Shown here piece by piece: positions 7,683-17,111 of a stretch of DNA of 64,000 nucleotides (its first letter is position 1; every line of letters begins with the position of its first letter). Made by a program: the position numbers and the translations under genes. The notes under the pieces were generated by a model. It saw nothing but the letters and a program-made list of their open reading frames with translations, searched no databases and was not told the DNA's origin. Origin of the DNA: Methylobacterium oryzihabitans (GTDB taxonomy: Bacteria > Pseudomonadota > Alphaproteobacteria > Rhizobiales > Beijerinckiaceae); assembly GCF_004004555.2 (NCBI RefSeq), contig NZ_SACP01000006.1, positions 124,001 through 188,000 on the forward strand, written 5' to 3'.

Positions 7683-8429
7683 ATGCCCGCCGAGACCGCG
7701 CCGGTCGCGATCGTGACCGGCGGTGCCCGCGGCATCGGGCTCGCCACCGCCCTGGACCTCTCCCGCAAGGGCTACCGGATCGCGCTCGCCGACCTCGACG
7801 GACCGGACCTCGCCGCCGCGGTCGGGCGCGTGGGGGAGGGGACCCTGGCGCTCCCCGGCGACGTCGGCGCCTTCGCCGCCGTGCAGGAGCAGGCGGCGAC
7901 CGTGCTGGCCCGGTTCGGCCGCATCGACGTGCTGGTCAACAATGCCGGCATCTCCCAGCCCAAGACCCTCGTGGAGATCTCGGAGGACGAGTACGACCGC
8001 ACCATCGCGGTCAACCTCAAGGGCTGCTTCAACTGGTGCAAGGCGGTGGCGCCGGCGATGCTGGAGGCCGGGCGCGGCCGCATCGTCAACGTCTCGTCGG
8101 TGAGCGCCAACACCGGCGGCGCCCGCTCGGCGGTGAGCAAGTTCGCCTACTGCACCGCCAAGGCCGGCATCCTCGGCATGACCCGGGCGCTGGCCAAGGA
8201 ACTGGCCCCGGCGGTCAGCGTCAACGCGGTCTGCCCGGGCTCGATCGAGACCGCGCTGACCTCGGGCCTCATCGCGGCCAACCGCGAGGCGATCACCGGC
8301 ACCATCCCGCTCGGCCGCATCGGCACGCCCGAGGACGTCGCGGTGGTGATCGCGTTCCTGGCCACCGTCGAGCCGAACTACCTCACCGGGGAGATCATCG
8401 ATGTCGACGGCGGTCAGTGGATTAACTGA
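7683..8429 (+). CDS. SDR-family oxidoreductase (short-chain dehydrogenase)
   Basis: This 248-residue classical short-chain dehydrogenase/reductase oxidises or reduces a hydroxyl/keto group with NAD(P). Motifs: GGARGIG for cofactor binding, VNNAGIS, the serine near 139 (NVSSVSA) and the catalytic Y156-x-x-x-K160 (YCTAKAG). The stop of the C-terminus (VDGGQWIN) overlaps the next gene by 29 bp. ATG 7683 was chosen over an upstream in-frame ATG at 7587 because it follows GAGAGAGG and sits just before the Rossmann motif. It is the first gene of the ABC-importer operon and probably acts on the imported compound. Confidence 0.88.
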   Translation: MPAETAPVAIVTGGARGIGLATALDLSRKGYRIALADLDGPDLAAAVGRVGEGTLALPGDVGAFAAVQEQAATVLARFGRIDVLVNNAGISQPKTLVEISEDEYDRTIAVNLKGCFNWCKAVAPAMLEAGRGRIVNVSSVSANTGGARSAVSKFAYCTAKAGILGMTRALAKELAPAVSVNAVCPGSIETALTSGLIAANREAITGTIPLGRIGTPEDVAVVIAFLATVEPNYLTGEIIDVDGGQWIN

Positions 8430-9303
8430 CGTCGCGGTCGAGGCCGCGCCGCCGCGGCGCGCGGCCGGCCGGGGCGCCCTCGGCCTCGGGCTGCTGCTCG
8501 GGCCGGGCCTGCTGATCCTCGCCGCCGGCCTGCTGTGGCCGTGCCTGACGATGCTCCAGGTCTCGCTCCAGGACCGCTTCCCCGATCCGACCGGCTACAC
8601 CCTGGAGCATTACCGCACGATCCTCACCGACGCGTATTACCTGCGCATCATCGGCCGGACCTTCTGGCTCGCCGCCGTCGTCACGCTCGTCACCGCGGTG
8701 CTGGGCTACCCGGTGGCGTGGTACCTCGCGCGCTCGTCGTCGCGGCGCAAGCACCTGATCTTCCTCGGCATCATCGCGCCGCTGCTGGTCAGCATCATCG
8801 TGCGCACCCTCGGCTGGACGATCATCCTCGGCAACGAGGGGCTGGTGAACGCGGTCCTGCGTGGCCTCGGCCTCGTCGACGAGCCGCTGAAGCTGATGCA
8901 GGGCTTCTGGAGCGTCGTGCTCGGGATGGTCCACATCCTGCTGCCGTTCATGATCCTCTCGGTCGCCGCGGTGGTCGGCAAGATCGACCGCGGCGTCATC
9001 GAGGCCGCCACGGTGCTGGGCGCCGATCCGGTCCGCGCCTTCCTGCGGGTCGCCCTGCCGCTCTCGGTCCAGGGCCTCGCCTCGGGCTCGGTGATCGTGT
9101 TCTGCCTCACCGTCGGGGCCTTCGTGACGCCGGTCATGCTCGGGCGCGGGCAGGTCACGGTGCTGGCGGTCACCATCCACGAGCAGATGGTGGTGCTGGT
9201 CGACTGGCCCACCGGGGCGGCCCTGGCGATGATCCTCACCTTCGGGACCCTCGTCGTGCTCACCGCCTACGGCCTGTTCCTGCGCCGCCACGCCCGCCGT
9301 TGA
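8401..9303 (+). CDS. ABC transporter permease, PotB-like
   Basis: This 300-residue inner-membrane protein has about six hydrophobic helices and the coupling motif EAATVLGADPVRAFLRVALP (EAA loop), which docks on the ATPase. With the next three genes it forms a spermidine/putrescine-type importer. Overlap with the SDR gene implies translational coupling. Substrate specificity cannot be read; Pot-type systems import polyamines, opines, thiamine or related cations. Confidence 0.88.
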   Translation: MSTAVSGLTDVAVEAAPPRRAAGRGALGLGLLLGPGLLILAAGLLWPCLTMLQVSLQDRFPDPTGYTLEHYRTILTDAYYLRIIGRTFWLAAVVTLVTAVLGYPVAWYLARSSSRRKHLIFLGIIAPLLVSIIVRTLGWTIILGNEGLVNAVLRGLGLVDEPLKLMQGFWSVVLGMVHILLPFMILSVAAVVGKIDRGVIEAATVLGADPVRAFLRVALPLSVQGLASGSVIVFCLTVGAFVTPVMLGRGQVTVLAVTIHEQMVVLVDWPTGAALAMILTFGTLVVLTAYGLFLRRHARR

Positions 9304-9314
9304 GGAGAGGAGCC

Positions 9315-10133
9315 ATGGCCGACCTCGCCCCGCCCGTCCGTCCGGTGCCCGCGAGCGAACGGTGGCTCGCGGCCTATGTCGGGCTGATCGTGCTGTTCCT
9401 GGCCCTGCCGGTGCTGATCGTGGTGCCGCTCGCCTTCAGCAGCGACGTCTCGCTCACCTTCCCGCCGCGCGGCGTCTCCCTGCGCTGGTTCTCCAACATC
9501 TGGGCCCGGCCGGAATTCCTCTCCGCGTTCGGGCTCAGCGCCGCGGTGGCGGTGGTGGCGACCGCGATCTCGATGGTGGCCGGCGTGCTCGCCGCCATCG
9601 CGTTCGTGCGCCACGCCTTCCCCGGCCGCGACGCCCTGCTGATGCTGTTCATGACGCCGCTGGTCTTCCCGGCGATCGTGCTCGCGGCGGCGCTCGCCCT
9701 GGTGATGACCCCGCTCGGGCTGCTGCGCAGCTTCTGGGGGCTGGCGCTCGCCCATGTCGTGCTGACCCTGCCCTACATCCTGCGCACCGCCGTCGCGACC
9801 CTCACCGAGATCGACCGCAGCTACGCCGAGGCGGCCCACACCCTCGGCGCCGACCGCTGGCAGGCCTTTCGCCACGTCACCCTGCCGATGCTGCGCCCGG
9901 GGCTGCTCGCCGGGGCCACCTTCGCGCTCATCATCTCGTTCGACGAGTTCACGGTGTCGATGTTCCTCGTCGGGCCGGGCGTGATGACGCTGCCGCTCGA
10001 GATGTACAATTACAGCGAGTTCACCCTCGATCCGACGCTCGCCGCGATCTCGACGGTACTCCTCGTCCTGACCTCGATCGCGATCCTCGTCATCGAGAAG
10101 CTGGTCGGGCTCGGCAAGCAGTTCGGCGGCTGA
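9315..10133 (+). CDS. ABC transporter permease, PotC-like
   Basis: This 272-residue second membrane subunit of the importer has the EAA-loop sequence EAAHTLGADRWQAFRHVTLP and about six transmembrane helices. ATG 9315 follows GAGGAGAGGAGCC, a strong ribosome binding site. It starts 11 bp after the first permease. The pair probably form the translocation channel as a heterodimer. Confidence 0.88.
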   Translation: MADLAPPVRPVPASERWLAAYVGLIVLFLALPVLIVVPLAFSSDVSLTFPPRGVSLRWFSNIWARPEFLSAFGLSAAVAVVATAISMVAGVLAAIAFVRHAFPGRDALLMLFMTPLVFPAIVLAAALALVMTPLGLLRSFWGLALAHVVLTLPYILRTAVATLTEIDRSYAEAAHTLGADRWQAFRHVTLPMLRPGLLAGATFALIISFDEFTVSMFLVGPGVMTLPLEMYNYSEFTLDPTLAAISTVLLVLTSIAILVIEKLVGLGKQFGG

Positions 10134-10178
10134 CCCCCGCCCCCACTTCCCCTTTCCACCCCAACCGGGACCGCATCC

Positions 10179-11279
10179 ATGGCCGAGACCGACGACCTGC
10201 TGGCCGCCTTCGCGCGCCACCCCCACCGCCGCGGGCTGCTCCAGGGCCTCGTCGCCGCCGGGGCCGGGGGCGCCTCGCTCCTGTCCTTCGCCGAGGCGCT
10301 GGCCCAGGCGCCGGCCGCCGAGGTCGCCCGGCTGGTGATCCTGTCGCAGCCCGGCCTCGTCCCGGAGATCCTGCGCGACGTCACGCTGCCGGCCTTCCGC
10401 AAGGACTTCCCGAAGACCGAGGTGGCGTTCGAGGCGGCCTCGAACGCCGTCGCCTACCCGAAGATGCTGGCCCAGCGCGGCAACCCGGTGGTCAGCGGCG
10501 CGATGGTCAACGACCTGTTCGCCCAGCGCGGCGTCAACGACAGGATGTGGGCGAAGTTCGACCCCGCCCTGGTGCCGAACGCCGCCGCCCTGCCGGACGG
10601 GCTCGCCACCCCGGGCGGCTTCGGCATCCCGTTCCACCTCACGCCCTGGGGGATCATGTACAACCCGGACAAGGTCGAGGAGCCGAAATCCTGGACCGAC
10701 CTCTGGAACCCCAAATACAAGGGCCGGGTGTCGATGTGGGACGCCTACTACGACACCTACGTCATGGCAGGCGTCGTCACCGGCAAGGGGCCGAGCGTCG
10801 AGGAGGGCATCAAGGCCTGGGCGCCCCACAAGGAGAACATTGGCGCCTGGGTGAACTCGCCGACCGCCGAGGAGGATCTCGTCCATCGCGGCGAGGTCTG
10901 GCTCGCGCCGCACTGGGGCTCGTGGACCGCGATGGCGAAGTCCCAGGGCAAGAACGTCGCCTTCACCATCCCCAAGGAGGGGGCGGTGCAGTGGACCGGC
11001 CACATGCAGGTCTGCGCCGGCTTCTCCCCGGCGGTGAGCGAGCTGACCCAGCGCTACCTCAACACCTGGCTCTCCGACGAGTGCCAGCGCGCCTGGATCG
11101 AGCGCGGCTTCTACTCGCCGGCGAGCACCCGGGTCGCGGTGCCCGACGCGCTGAAGTCGAACCCGGCGATCCTCACCGCGGCGGATGCGGTGGCCCAGCT
11201 CGTGCGGCCGGACTTCGTCAAGCTCGGCGCCGAGATGCCGCGGCTCAAGAGCCTCATCGACCGGACCCTGAAATCCTGA
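10179..11279 (+). CDS. ABC transporter substrate-binding protein, PotD-like
   Basis: This 366-residue periplasmic binding protein of the importer has a long N-terminal export signal: HPHRRGLLQGLVAAGAG followed by a hydrophobic stretch ending near AQAPAAE. The RR pair suggests Tat export, though the motif is imperfect. The domain contains GFGIPFHLTPWGIMYN, common in PotD/iron-type binding proteins. The stop overlaps the ATPase start (TGATG). The bound ligand is unknown. Confidence 0.85.
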   Translation: MAETDDLLAAFARHPHRRGLLQGLVAAGAGGASLLSFAEALAQAPAAEVARLVILSQPGLVPEILRDVTLPAFRKDFPKTEVAFEAASNAVAYPKMLAQRGNPVVSGAMVNDLFAQRGVNDRMWAKFDPALVPNAAALPDGLATPGGFGIPFHLTPWGIMYNPDKVEEPKSWTDLWNPKYKGRVSMWDAYYDTYVMAGVVTGKGPSVEEGIKAWAPHKENIGAWVNSPTAEEDLVHRGEVWLAPHWGSWTAMAKSQGKNVAFTIPKEGAVQWTGHMQVCAGFSPAVSELTQRYLNTWLSDECQRAWIERGFYSPASTRVAVPDALKSNPAILTAADAVAQLVRPDFVKLGAEMPRLKSLIDRTLKS

Positions 11280-12397
11280 TGGCCGCGTCGAGCCAGCCCT
11301 CCTCCGACGCCGTCGGCGTCGACCTGCGCGCCGTGCGCAAGTGGTACGGCCCGGTCCAGGCGGTCCGGGACGTCTCGCTCGCGATCCGGCCGGGCGAGAT
11401 CGTCAGCCTGCTCGGACCCTCCGGCTGCGGCAAGACCACGACCCTGCGGATGATCGCCGGGCTCGAACACCCGGATGCCGGCGAGATCCGGATCGGCGGC
11501 GCGCTGGTGAACGCCGTCGCGCCGTGGAAGCGCAACATCGGCATGGTCTTTCAGAACTATGCCCTGTTCCCGCACATGAGCGTGGCCGAGAACGTCGCCT
11601 TCGGCCTCGCCATGCGGCGGGAGGGCCGGGCGGCGATCGACGCCAAGGTGGCGGCGGCGATGGCGCAGGTGCGCCTCGCCCCCCTCGCCGACCGGCGCCC
11701 GTCGCAGCTCTCCGGCGGCCAGCGCCAGCGGGTGGCGCTGGCGCGGGCGATCGTGACCCGGCCGAGCGTGCTGCTCCTCGACGAGCCGCTCGCCGCCCTC
11801 GACCGCAAGCTGCGCGAGCAGATGCAGGTCGAGATCAAGCAGCTCCAGCGCGAGGTCGGCATCACCACGGTCTTCGTCACCCACGACCAGGAGGAGGCGC
11901 TGACCCTGTCCGACCGGATCGTGGTGATGGAGGAGGGCCGGGTGGTCCAGACCGGCACGCCGTCGGAGGTCTACGAGCGCCCGCGCAGCCGCTTCGTCTC
12001 CGACTTCATCGGCTTCACCAACGCGGTGCGCGGCCGGGTCGAGGCGGTCGAGGCCGGCACCGCCACGGTGGCGATGGGCTCGGGCCAGACGATCCGGGTC
12101 CCGGCCGAGGCCGACATCGCGCCGGCGCAGGCGGTCGACCTCGTGGTCCGGCCCGAGAAGGTCGAGGTCGACCCGCCCGAGGCCGCCCGGCCCGGCCGCA
12201 CCCTCATCGCCGGCACCCTGCGCCACAGCGTCTATACCGGGGCGGTCACCTACCACCACGTCGACATCGGCGGCGGCGAGACGCTGATCGCCATGACGCC
12301 GAACGGCGACGGGCATGCCGGCCCGCCGGCCCTCGGCAGCCCGGTCACCCTCGGGGTGCGGCCCGAGAACATGCTGGTCTTCGCGCGGGCGGGGTGA
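11279..12397 (+). CDS. ABC transporter ATP-binding protein, PotA-like
   Basis: This 372-residue ATPase powers the importer. Walker A is GPSGCGKTT, the Q-loop FQNYALFPH, the signature LSGGQRQRVALARA and Walker B LLLDEPLAALD, followed by VTHDQEEAL. After residue 240 a C-terminal TOBE domain, as in PotA/UgpC, is present (ending RPENMLVF). It is the last transport gene; a 348-bp gap with hairpin repeats follows. All key residues are intact. Confidence 0.93.
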   Translation: MAASSQPSSDAVGVDLRAVRKWYGPVQAVRDVSLAIRPGEIVSLLGPSGCGKTTTLRMIAGLEHPDAGEIRIGGALVNAVAPWKRNIGMVFQNYALFPHMSVAENVAFGLAMRREGRAAIDAKVAAAMAQVRLAPLADRRPSQLSGGQRQRVALARAIVTRPSVLLLDEPLAALDRKLREQMQVEIKQLQREVGITTVFVTHDQEEALTLSDRIVVMEEGRVVQTGTPSEVYERPRSRFVSDFIGFTNAVRGRVEAVEAGTATVAMGSGQTIRVPAEADIAPAQAVDLVVRPEKVEVDPPEAARPGRTLIAGTLRHSVYTGAVTYHHVDIGGGETLIAMTPNGDGHAGPPALGSPVTLGVRPENMLVFARAG

Positions 12398-12480
12398 GGA
12401 CGGCGCGCGGTCTTACCCTCCCCCCTCTGCGGCAGCGCTGTCCGGGCGCGCGGTTCCGACCAGGATGGCGCAGATTGTCT

Positions 12481-12673
12481 CCTCTCCCCGCCGGCGGGGA
12501 GAGGCCCGAGTACCCCTTGTCGGGTACTCGGGAAGCCCGCAGGGCGAGGGTGAGGGGGAGTTTCCGGATGAGGCAACTCCGGCACCACCCCCTCACCCTC
12601 GCTCCGGCTGCGCCTGCGCTTGTCACGACCCCGACAAGGGGGTCGTGACCCTCTCCCCGCCCGCGGGGAGAGG
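12481..12673. repeat. Inverted pair of two-hairpin intergenic repeats (BIME-like)
   Basis: Within the 348-bp gap 12398-12745 lie two copies of one module in opposite orientation. The left copy has a perfect 24-bp palindrome (12481-12504), then an 11-bp stem with loop CTTGTC (12505-12532). The right copy has an 11-bp stem with loop GACAAG (12622-12649), then a palindrome of the same outer sequence with two central mismatches (12650-12673). The two loops are reverse complements although the inner stems differ in sequence. The core AGGGTGAGG is repeated inverted between them. I see no gene here. Confidence 0.75.
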
Positions 12674-12745
12674 AGGGCTACCGCGCCACTTCCGGCTCCG
12701 GAAGCGTCCTCGGTCAGCCACAACGCCCCCACCCAGGACATCCCC

Positions 12746-13909
12746 ATGACCCTCACCCCCCGCGAGCGCACCGTCCTCGACTGGCTCGCCGCCCGGCACG
12801 ACGCCATGGTGGACCTGCTCGGCGAGATCGTGAACCTCGACAGCGGCAGCGCCGACAAGGCCGGCATCGACCGGGTCGGCGCGGTCCTGCGCCGCCGGCT
12901 CGACGCCGCCGGCCTGTCGACCCGGGTGGTCGCGCACGCCGCCCACGGCGACAACCTCGTGGCCGACCTGCCCGGCGAGCGGGCGGGCGGGCACGCCCTG
13001 CTGCTCGGCCACATGGACACGGTGTTTCCCGCCGGCACCGCCGCCGCGCGGCCGTTCCGGGTCGCGGACGGCATCGCCACCGGCCCGGGCGTCGCCGACA
13101 TGAAGGCCGGCCTCGTCATGAACGTGTTCGTCGCGCAAGCCTTCGCGGCGACCGGCGGCGCGCCGATGCCGCTCACCGTGCTGTGCACCGGCGACGAGGA
13201 GATCGCCTCGCCGGCCTCGCGGCCGGTGATCGAGGCGGCGGCGAGGGGGGCGGTCCTCGTCCTCAACGCCGAGCCGGGGCGGGCCTCGGGCAACGTCGTC
13301 ACCCGGCGCAAGGGCGCGCTGTTCCTGCGCATCGCGATCGAGGGCCGGGCGGCCCATTCCGGCGTCGAGCCCGGCAAGGGCGCGAGCGCGATCGACGCCA
13401 TGGCGCGCCAGATCCTGCGCCTGCACGCGCTCCAGGACCTCGAAACCGGCACCACGGTCAATGTCGGCCTCGTCCGCGGCGGGGTTTCGGTCAACACCGT
13501 GGCGCCGGAGGCGAGCCTGGAGGTCGACGTGCGGTTTCGCGACCACGCCGCCATGCGGGCGGTGCGGGAGGCGATCGACGCGATCGTGGCGGCGGGGGAG
13601 CCGGCCGGCACCCGCGCCCGGATCGTCCACGAGGGCAGCTTCCTGCCGCTGGTCGAGAACGAGGCCGGCCGGGCGCTGTTCGCCGACTACGCCGCCTGCG
13701 CCCGCGACCTCGGCTTCACGGTCGAGGGCGAGTTCACCGGCGGCTCGGCCGACAGCGGCGTCGCGGCCTCGGCCGGCGCCCCGACCCTGTGCGCCACCGG
13801 CCCGGTCGGCGGCGGCGCCCACACGCCCGACGAATATTGCCGCCTCGACACGATGGTGCCGCGCGCCCAGGCCGCGGCGCTGACGATCCTGCGCCGGGCC
13901 GCCCGGTGA
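12746..13909 (+). CDS. M20-family metallopeptidase, glutamate carboxypeptidase type
   Basis: This 387-residue cytoplasmic zinc hydrolase has the M20 pattern: GHMDTV (His89, Asp91), GPGVADMKAG (bridging Asp118), TGDEEI (Glu151, Glu152) and a final metal His in GGAHTPDEY. The dimerisation domain sits in the middle (about 190-300, with RAAHSGVEPGKG). This matches CPG2-like enzymes that cleave N-acyl or gamma-glutamyl amino acids. The RpiR gene overlaps its stop (GTGA), so they are coupled. Whether it belongs to the importer operon is uncertain because of the 348-bp gap upstream. Confidence 0.9.
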   Translation: MTLTPRERTVLDWLAARHDAMVDLLGEIVNLDSGSADKAGIDRVGAVLRRRLDAAGLSTRVVAHAAHGDNLVADLPGERAGGHALLLGHMDTVFPAGTAAARPFRVADGIATGPGVADMKAGLVMNVFVAQAFAATGGAPMPLTVLCTGDEEIASPASRPVIEAAARGAVLVLNAEPGRASGNVVTRRKGALFLRIAIEGRAAHSGVEPGKGASAIDAMARQILRLHALQDLETGTTVNVGLVRGGVSVNTVAPEASLEVDVRFRDHAAMRAVREAIDAIVAAGEPAGTRARIVHEGSFLPLVENEAGRALFADYAACARDLGFTVEGEFTGGSADSGVAASAGAPTLCATGPVGGGAHTPDEYCRLDTMVPRAQAAALTILRRAAR

Positions 13910-14787
13910 CCGCGACCGCCGCGCGGGGGAAGCCGCCGACCCTGCTCGAACGGCTGGAGATCGGCCACGGCACCCTCACGGCGAGCGAGACCGACATCGT
14001 CCAGTACCTGCTCGCCCACTACCCGCAATCCTGCCTCGACAGCGCCTCGGCGATGGCGCGGGCGACGGGGGTGAGCCCGGCGACCGTGGTTCGGCTGTTT
14101 TCCAAGCTCGGCTATGCCCGGTTCCAGGACGTGCAGCGCGAGGTGCGCGACGAGGTCTCGCGCAAGCTCAACTCCCCGGCCGAGCGGGCGCGCCTGCCGG
14201 ACGACGACGCCTCCCTGGCCCAGGTCGCGGCCCGGACGCTGGCGACCGAGATCGAGAACCTGCGCGCCACCTACGCGGCCGCCGCCCCCGAGCAGATCGA
14301 GGCGGTGGTCGCCCGGCTCTGCGCCGGGCGCGGCCGGATCTACGTCATCGGCGAGAAGAACAGCTACCCGATTGCCTGCTACATCCAGACCCACCTGAAC
14401 TTCTGCCTGCCCGACGTGGTGCTGCTCGACACCGGCGAGGCGCGCATCGCCGACCGGCTGCTGTGGTCGACCCCCGACGACCTGCTGATCGGAATCAGCA
14501 TCCGGCGCTACTCGCCCAACACCACCAGGGCGGCGGCGCACTGGCGGGAGATGGGCGGCGACGTGATCGCGCTCACCGACAGCCCGCTCTCGCCGCTGTG
14601 CCCGCACGCCACCCACCGCCTGCTGATCGAGACCCGCAGCCAGTCGGTGTTCGATTCGTTCACTGCGGCGATGAGCCTGTCGGGCCTGATCGTCGGCGCC
14701 GTCGCCCGGCGCCGGCGCGAGGCGATGCTCGACGTGCTGCCCCGGGGCGAGCGGCTCTACGCGACGTTCGGGACGTTCCTCGGCTGA
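13906..14787 (+). CDS. RpiR/MurR-family transcriptional regulator
   Basis: This 293-residue protein has an N-terminal RpiR helix-turn-helix (about residues 10-85, with ATGVSPATVVRLFSKLGY) and a C-terminal SIS sugar-phosphate-binding domain (about 125-270). The start is GTG 13906, overlapping the peptidase stop as GTGA. Such regulators respond to phosphorylated sugars or amino-sugar derivatives. Its gene overlaps by 31 bp, tail to tail, with the GGDEF-EAL gene on the other strand. It is a candidate for binding the boxes at 7552-7667. Confidence 0.87.
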   Translation: MTATAARGKPPTLLERLEIGHGTLTASETDIVQYLLAHYPQSCLDSASAMARATGVSPATVVRLFSKLGYARFQDVQREVRDEVSRKLNSPAERARLPDDDASLAQVAARTLATEIENLRATYAAAAPEQIEAVVARLCAGRGRIYVIGEKNSYPIACYIQTHLNFCLPDVVLLDTGEARIADRLLWSTPDDLLIGISIRRYSPNTTRAAAHWREMGGDVIALTDSPLSPLCPHATHRLLIETRSQSVFDSFTAAMSLSGLIVGAVARRRREAMLDVLPRGERLYATFGTFLG

Positions 14788-17111
14788 GCCGGCGCCGCCC
14801 GGGCGGCGGGCGCCGCGCCCGGCTTCCACTGGGCGATGAGGCCGGGTACGGCCGCCACCGGCACCGGCCGGCTGTGGAAGTAGCCCTGGGCCTCGTCGCA
14901 GCCGAGGGCGGCCAGCGCCCGGTTCTGCTCGGGCGTCTCGACGCCCTCGGCGGTGGTGTGCATGCCGAGGCTGCGGGCGATCTCGATCACCGCGCGCACG
15001 ATGGCGGCGTTGTGCGCCCCGGTCTGGGCGCCGTCCCGCGTGCCGCTCCCGGGGCCTTCGCCGAGGCCGGCCACGAACGAGCGGTCGATCTTGATCTTGT
15101 CGAAGGGGAACGCCCGCAGGTAGTTCAGCGACGAGTAGCCGGTGCCGAAATCGTCCATCGCGATGCGAAGGCCGAGCGCCTTGAGGTCGCGCAGGACGCG
15201 CCTTGTGTGCTCGCTGTTGTCGAGCAGCATCTGCTCGGTGATCTCCAGCTCCAGCCGCGAGGCCGGCAGGCCGGTCCGGGTCAGGATCTGCCGCACCATC
15301 GCGACGAGATCCTGGCCGGCGAACTGCACCGGCGACAGGTTGACGGCGATCCGCGGCGACCCCGGCCAGGTCGCGGCGTGGCGGCACGCCTCCTCGAGCG
15401 ACCATTGCCCGAGGGCGTGGATCAGGCCGCATTCCTCGGCGATCGGGATGAACAGCGACGGCGGGATCGGCCCGCGCACCGGGTGGTTCCAGCGGGTCAG
15501 GGCCTCGAAGCCGGCGATCCGGCCGCCGGCGAGGGCGACCGAGGGCTGGCAGTAGAGTTCGAGCTCGTCGCGCTCCAGCGCCCGGCGCAACTCCGCCTCG
15601 ATCTCCCGCCGCTCCTCGAGCCCCTCGCTCATCGCGCGGTCGAAGAACCGGAAGGCGCCGCGCCGGCTCGACTTGACCGCGTAGAGCGCGAGATCGGCGG
15701 CGATCAGCAGGTCGTCGGCGCCGGCGCCGTCGTCGGGGCCGATCGCGATGCCGACGCTGACGCTGGTGCGGATCTGGTGGCTCTCGACCTGGAGCGGCCG
15801 GGCGATCGCCTCGGCGATGCGGTGGGCGAGCCGCTCGGCGTCGCTCCGGCCGGCGGCCGGCATCAGCACCGCGAACTCGTCGCCGCCGAGCCGGGCCAGC
15901 ATCTCGCCCTCGCCGAGCAGCCCCGAGAGGCGGCGCCCGACCTCCTGCAGCAGGCCGTCGCCGACCTTGTGGCCCAGCGTGTCGTTGACGAGCTTGAAGC
16001 GGTCGAGGTCGAGGAACAGCACCGCGAAGGACTGCGGCTCGGGCCCCGTGCGGGGCCGCTCCGCGACCGCCGCGAGGCCGGCGCGGAAGACGCGTCGGTT
16101 CGGGAGCCCGGTCAGCGGGTCCTGCGCGGCGAGGCGGGCGACGTGGGCCTCGGCCTCGGAGCGCTTCTCCTCGATGCGCAGCAGCCGCTCCACCGCGAGG
16201 CCGACGAGCAGCGTCGCCAGCGCCGCGATCAGGCTGTCGTGGCGCAGCGCGACGGCGGCGTCGCGGTAGACCTCCCGGGCCGGCACGCCGACGCTGACCC
16301 ACAGCGGCTGGTCGCGGACCTTGCGGATCGTGACGACCCGCGGAGTCCCGTCATCCACCGACCGCATCTCGAAGGTGCCGGAGCGGCCGGCCCGGATCCG
16401 CTCGACGGTCGGCGATTCGGTGAGGTCGGCGCCGACCGCGAAGCCGCCGCCGGCGCCGCCGCTGGAGCGCACGATGCCGTCGCTGCCGATCAGCGAGATC
16501 GAGGCCGGGGAGCCGAAGTCGATCTTGTCGTAGAACTTGGTCAGGTGGCCGGGATCGAGGGAGGCGACGACCACGCCGGCGAACCGGCCCAGCCGGTCGA
16601 CGAAGCGCCGGCTGAACTGCACCGAGAGCCGGCCGCTGGCGCGGCCGACCACCGGCTTGCTGATGTAGAGCCGGTCCTCGCCGCTGTCGACGTGGACGCG
16701 GAAATGGGCGCGGTCGCTCAGGTCGGTCGGCGGCGGCGGCTGCGGCCCGGCATTGGTCGCCCGCATGATCCCGGCCGCGTCGATGATCGCCACCTGCACG
16801 ATGATCTCGCTCAGGAGGTCGGTCGTGTTGGCGATGGTGCCGTAATCCTCCGAGCCGCTGCGCATCTCGATGCTGCGCCGCATGTAGAGCAGCGACTTGT
16901 CGATCTCGCCGATCGACCGCAGCACGTTCTCCTCGAACACCATCGCGAAGTTGTGGTTGGTCCGGTCGGAATCGAGGCGGGCCGTGCGCAGGTCGCTCCA
17001 ATGCTTGAAGGCCACGCCCATCCAGGCGAGCGCCACGACGAGCAGGCCGAGCAGGACAGAGCTTCGCCGTTCGACCACCAACCTGGGCAGTTCCTTCAGC
17101 CTCAGACCCAT
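14757..17111 (-). CDS. Membrane GGDEF-EAL protein with extracytoplasmic sensor domain
   Basis: This 784-residue inner-membrane protein acts on cyclic di-GMP. A transmembrane helix (about 18-36) is followed by a periplasmic Cache-like sensor (about 45-285), a second helix (about 289-306), a GGDEF domain with intact RLGGDEF near 407, and an EAL domain (about 513-765) with FEALTRWNHP, LEITEQ and DDFGTGYSSL. Both catalytic signatures look complete, so synthesis and hydrolysis are both possible; one may dominate. The 3' end overlaps the RpiR gene by 31 bp in antisense. Confidence 0.92.
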   Translation of the reverse strand: MGLRLKELPRLVVERRSSVLLGLLVVALAWMGVAFKHWSDLRTARLDSDRTNHNFAMVFEENVLRSIGEIDKSLLYMRRSIEMRSGSEDYGTIANTTDLLSEIIVQVAIIDAAGIMRATNAGPQPPPPTDLSDRAHFRVHVDSGEDRLYISKPVVGRASGRLSVQFSRRFVDRLGRFAGVVVASLDPGHLTKFYDKIDFGSPASISLIGSDGIVRSSGGAGGGFAVGADLTESPTVERIRAGRSGTFEMRSVDDGTPRVVTIRKVRDQPLWVSVGVPAREVYRDAAVALRHDSLIAALATLLVGLAVERLLRIEEKRSEAEAHVARLAAQDPLTGLPNRRVFRAGLAAVAERPRTGPEPQSFAVLFLDLDRFKLVNDTLGHKVGDGLLQEVGRRLSGLLGEGEMLARLGGDEFAVLMPAAGRSDAERLAHRIAEAIARPLQVESHQIRTSVSVGIAIGPDDGAGADDLLIAADLALYAVKSSRRGAFRFFDRAMSEGLEERREIEAELRRALERDELELYCQPSVALAGGRIAGFEALTRWNHPVRGPIPPSLFIPIAEECGLIHALGQWSLEEACRHAATWPGSPRIAVNLSPVQFAGQDLVAMVRQILTRTGLPASRLELEITEQMLLDNSEHTRRVLRDLKALGLRIAMDDFGTGYSSLNYLRAFPFDKIKIDRSFVAGLGEGPGSGTRDGAQTGAHNAAIVRAVIEIARSLGMHTTAEGVETPEQNRALAALGCDEAQGYFHSRPVPVAAVPGLIAQWKPGAAPAARAAPAQPRNVPNVA

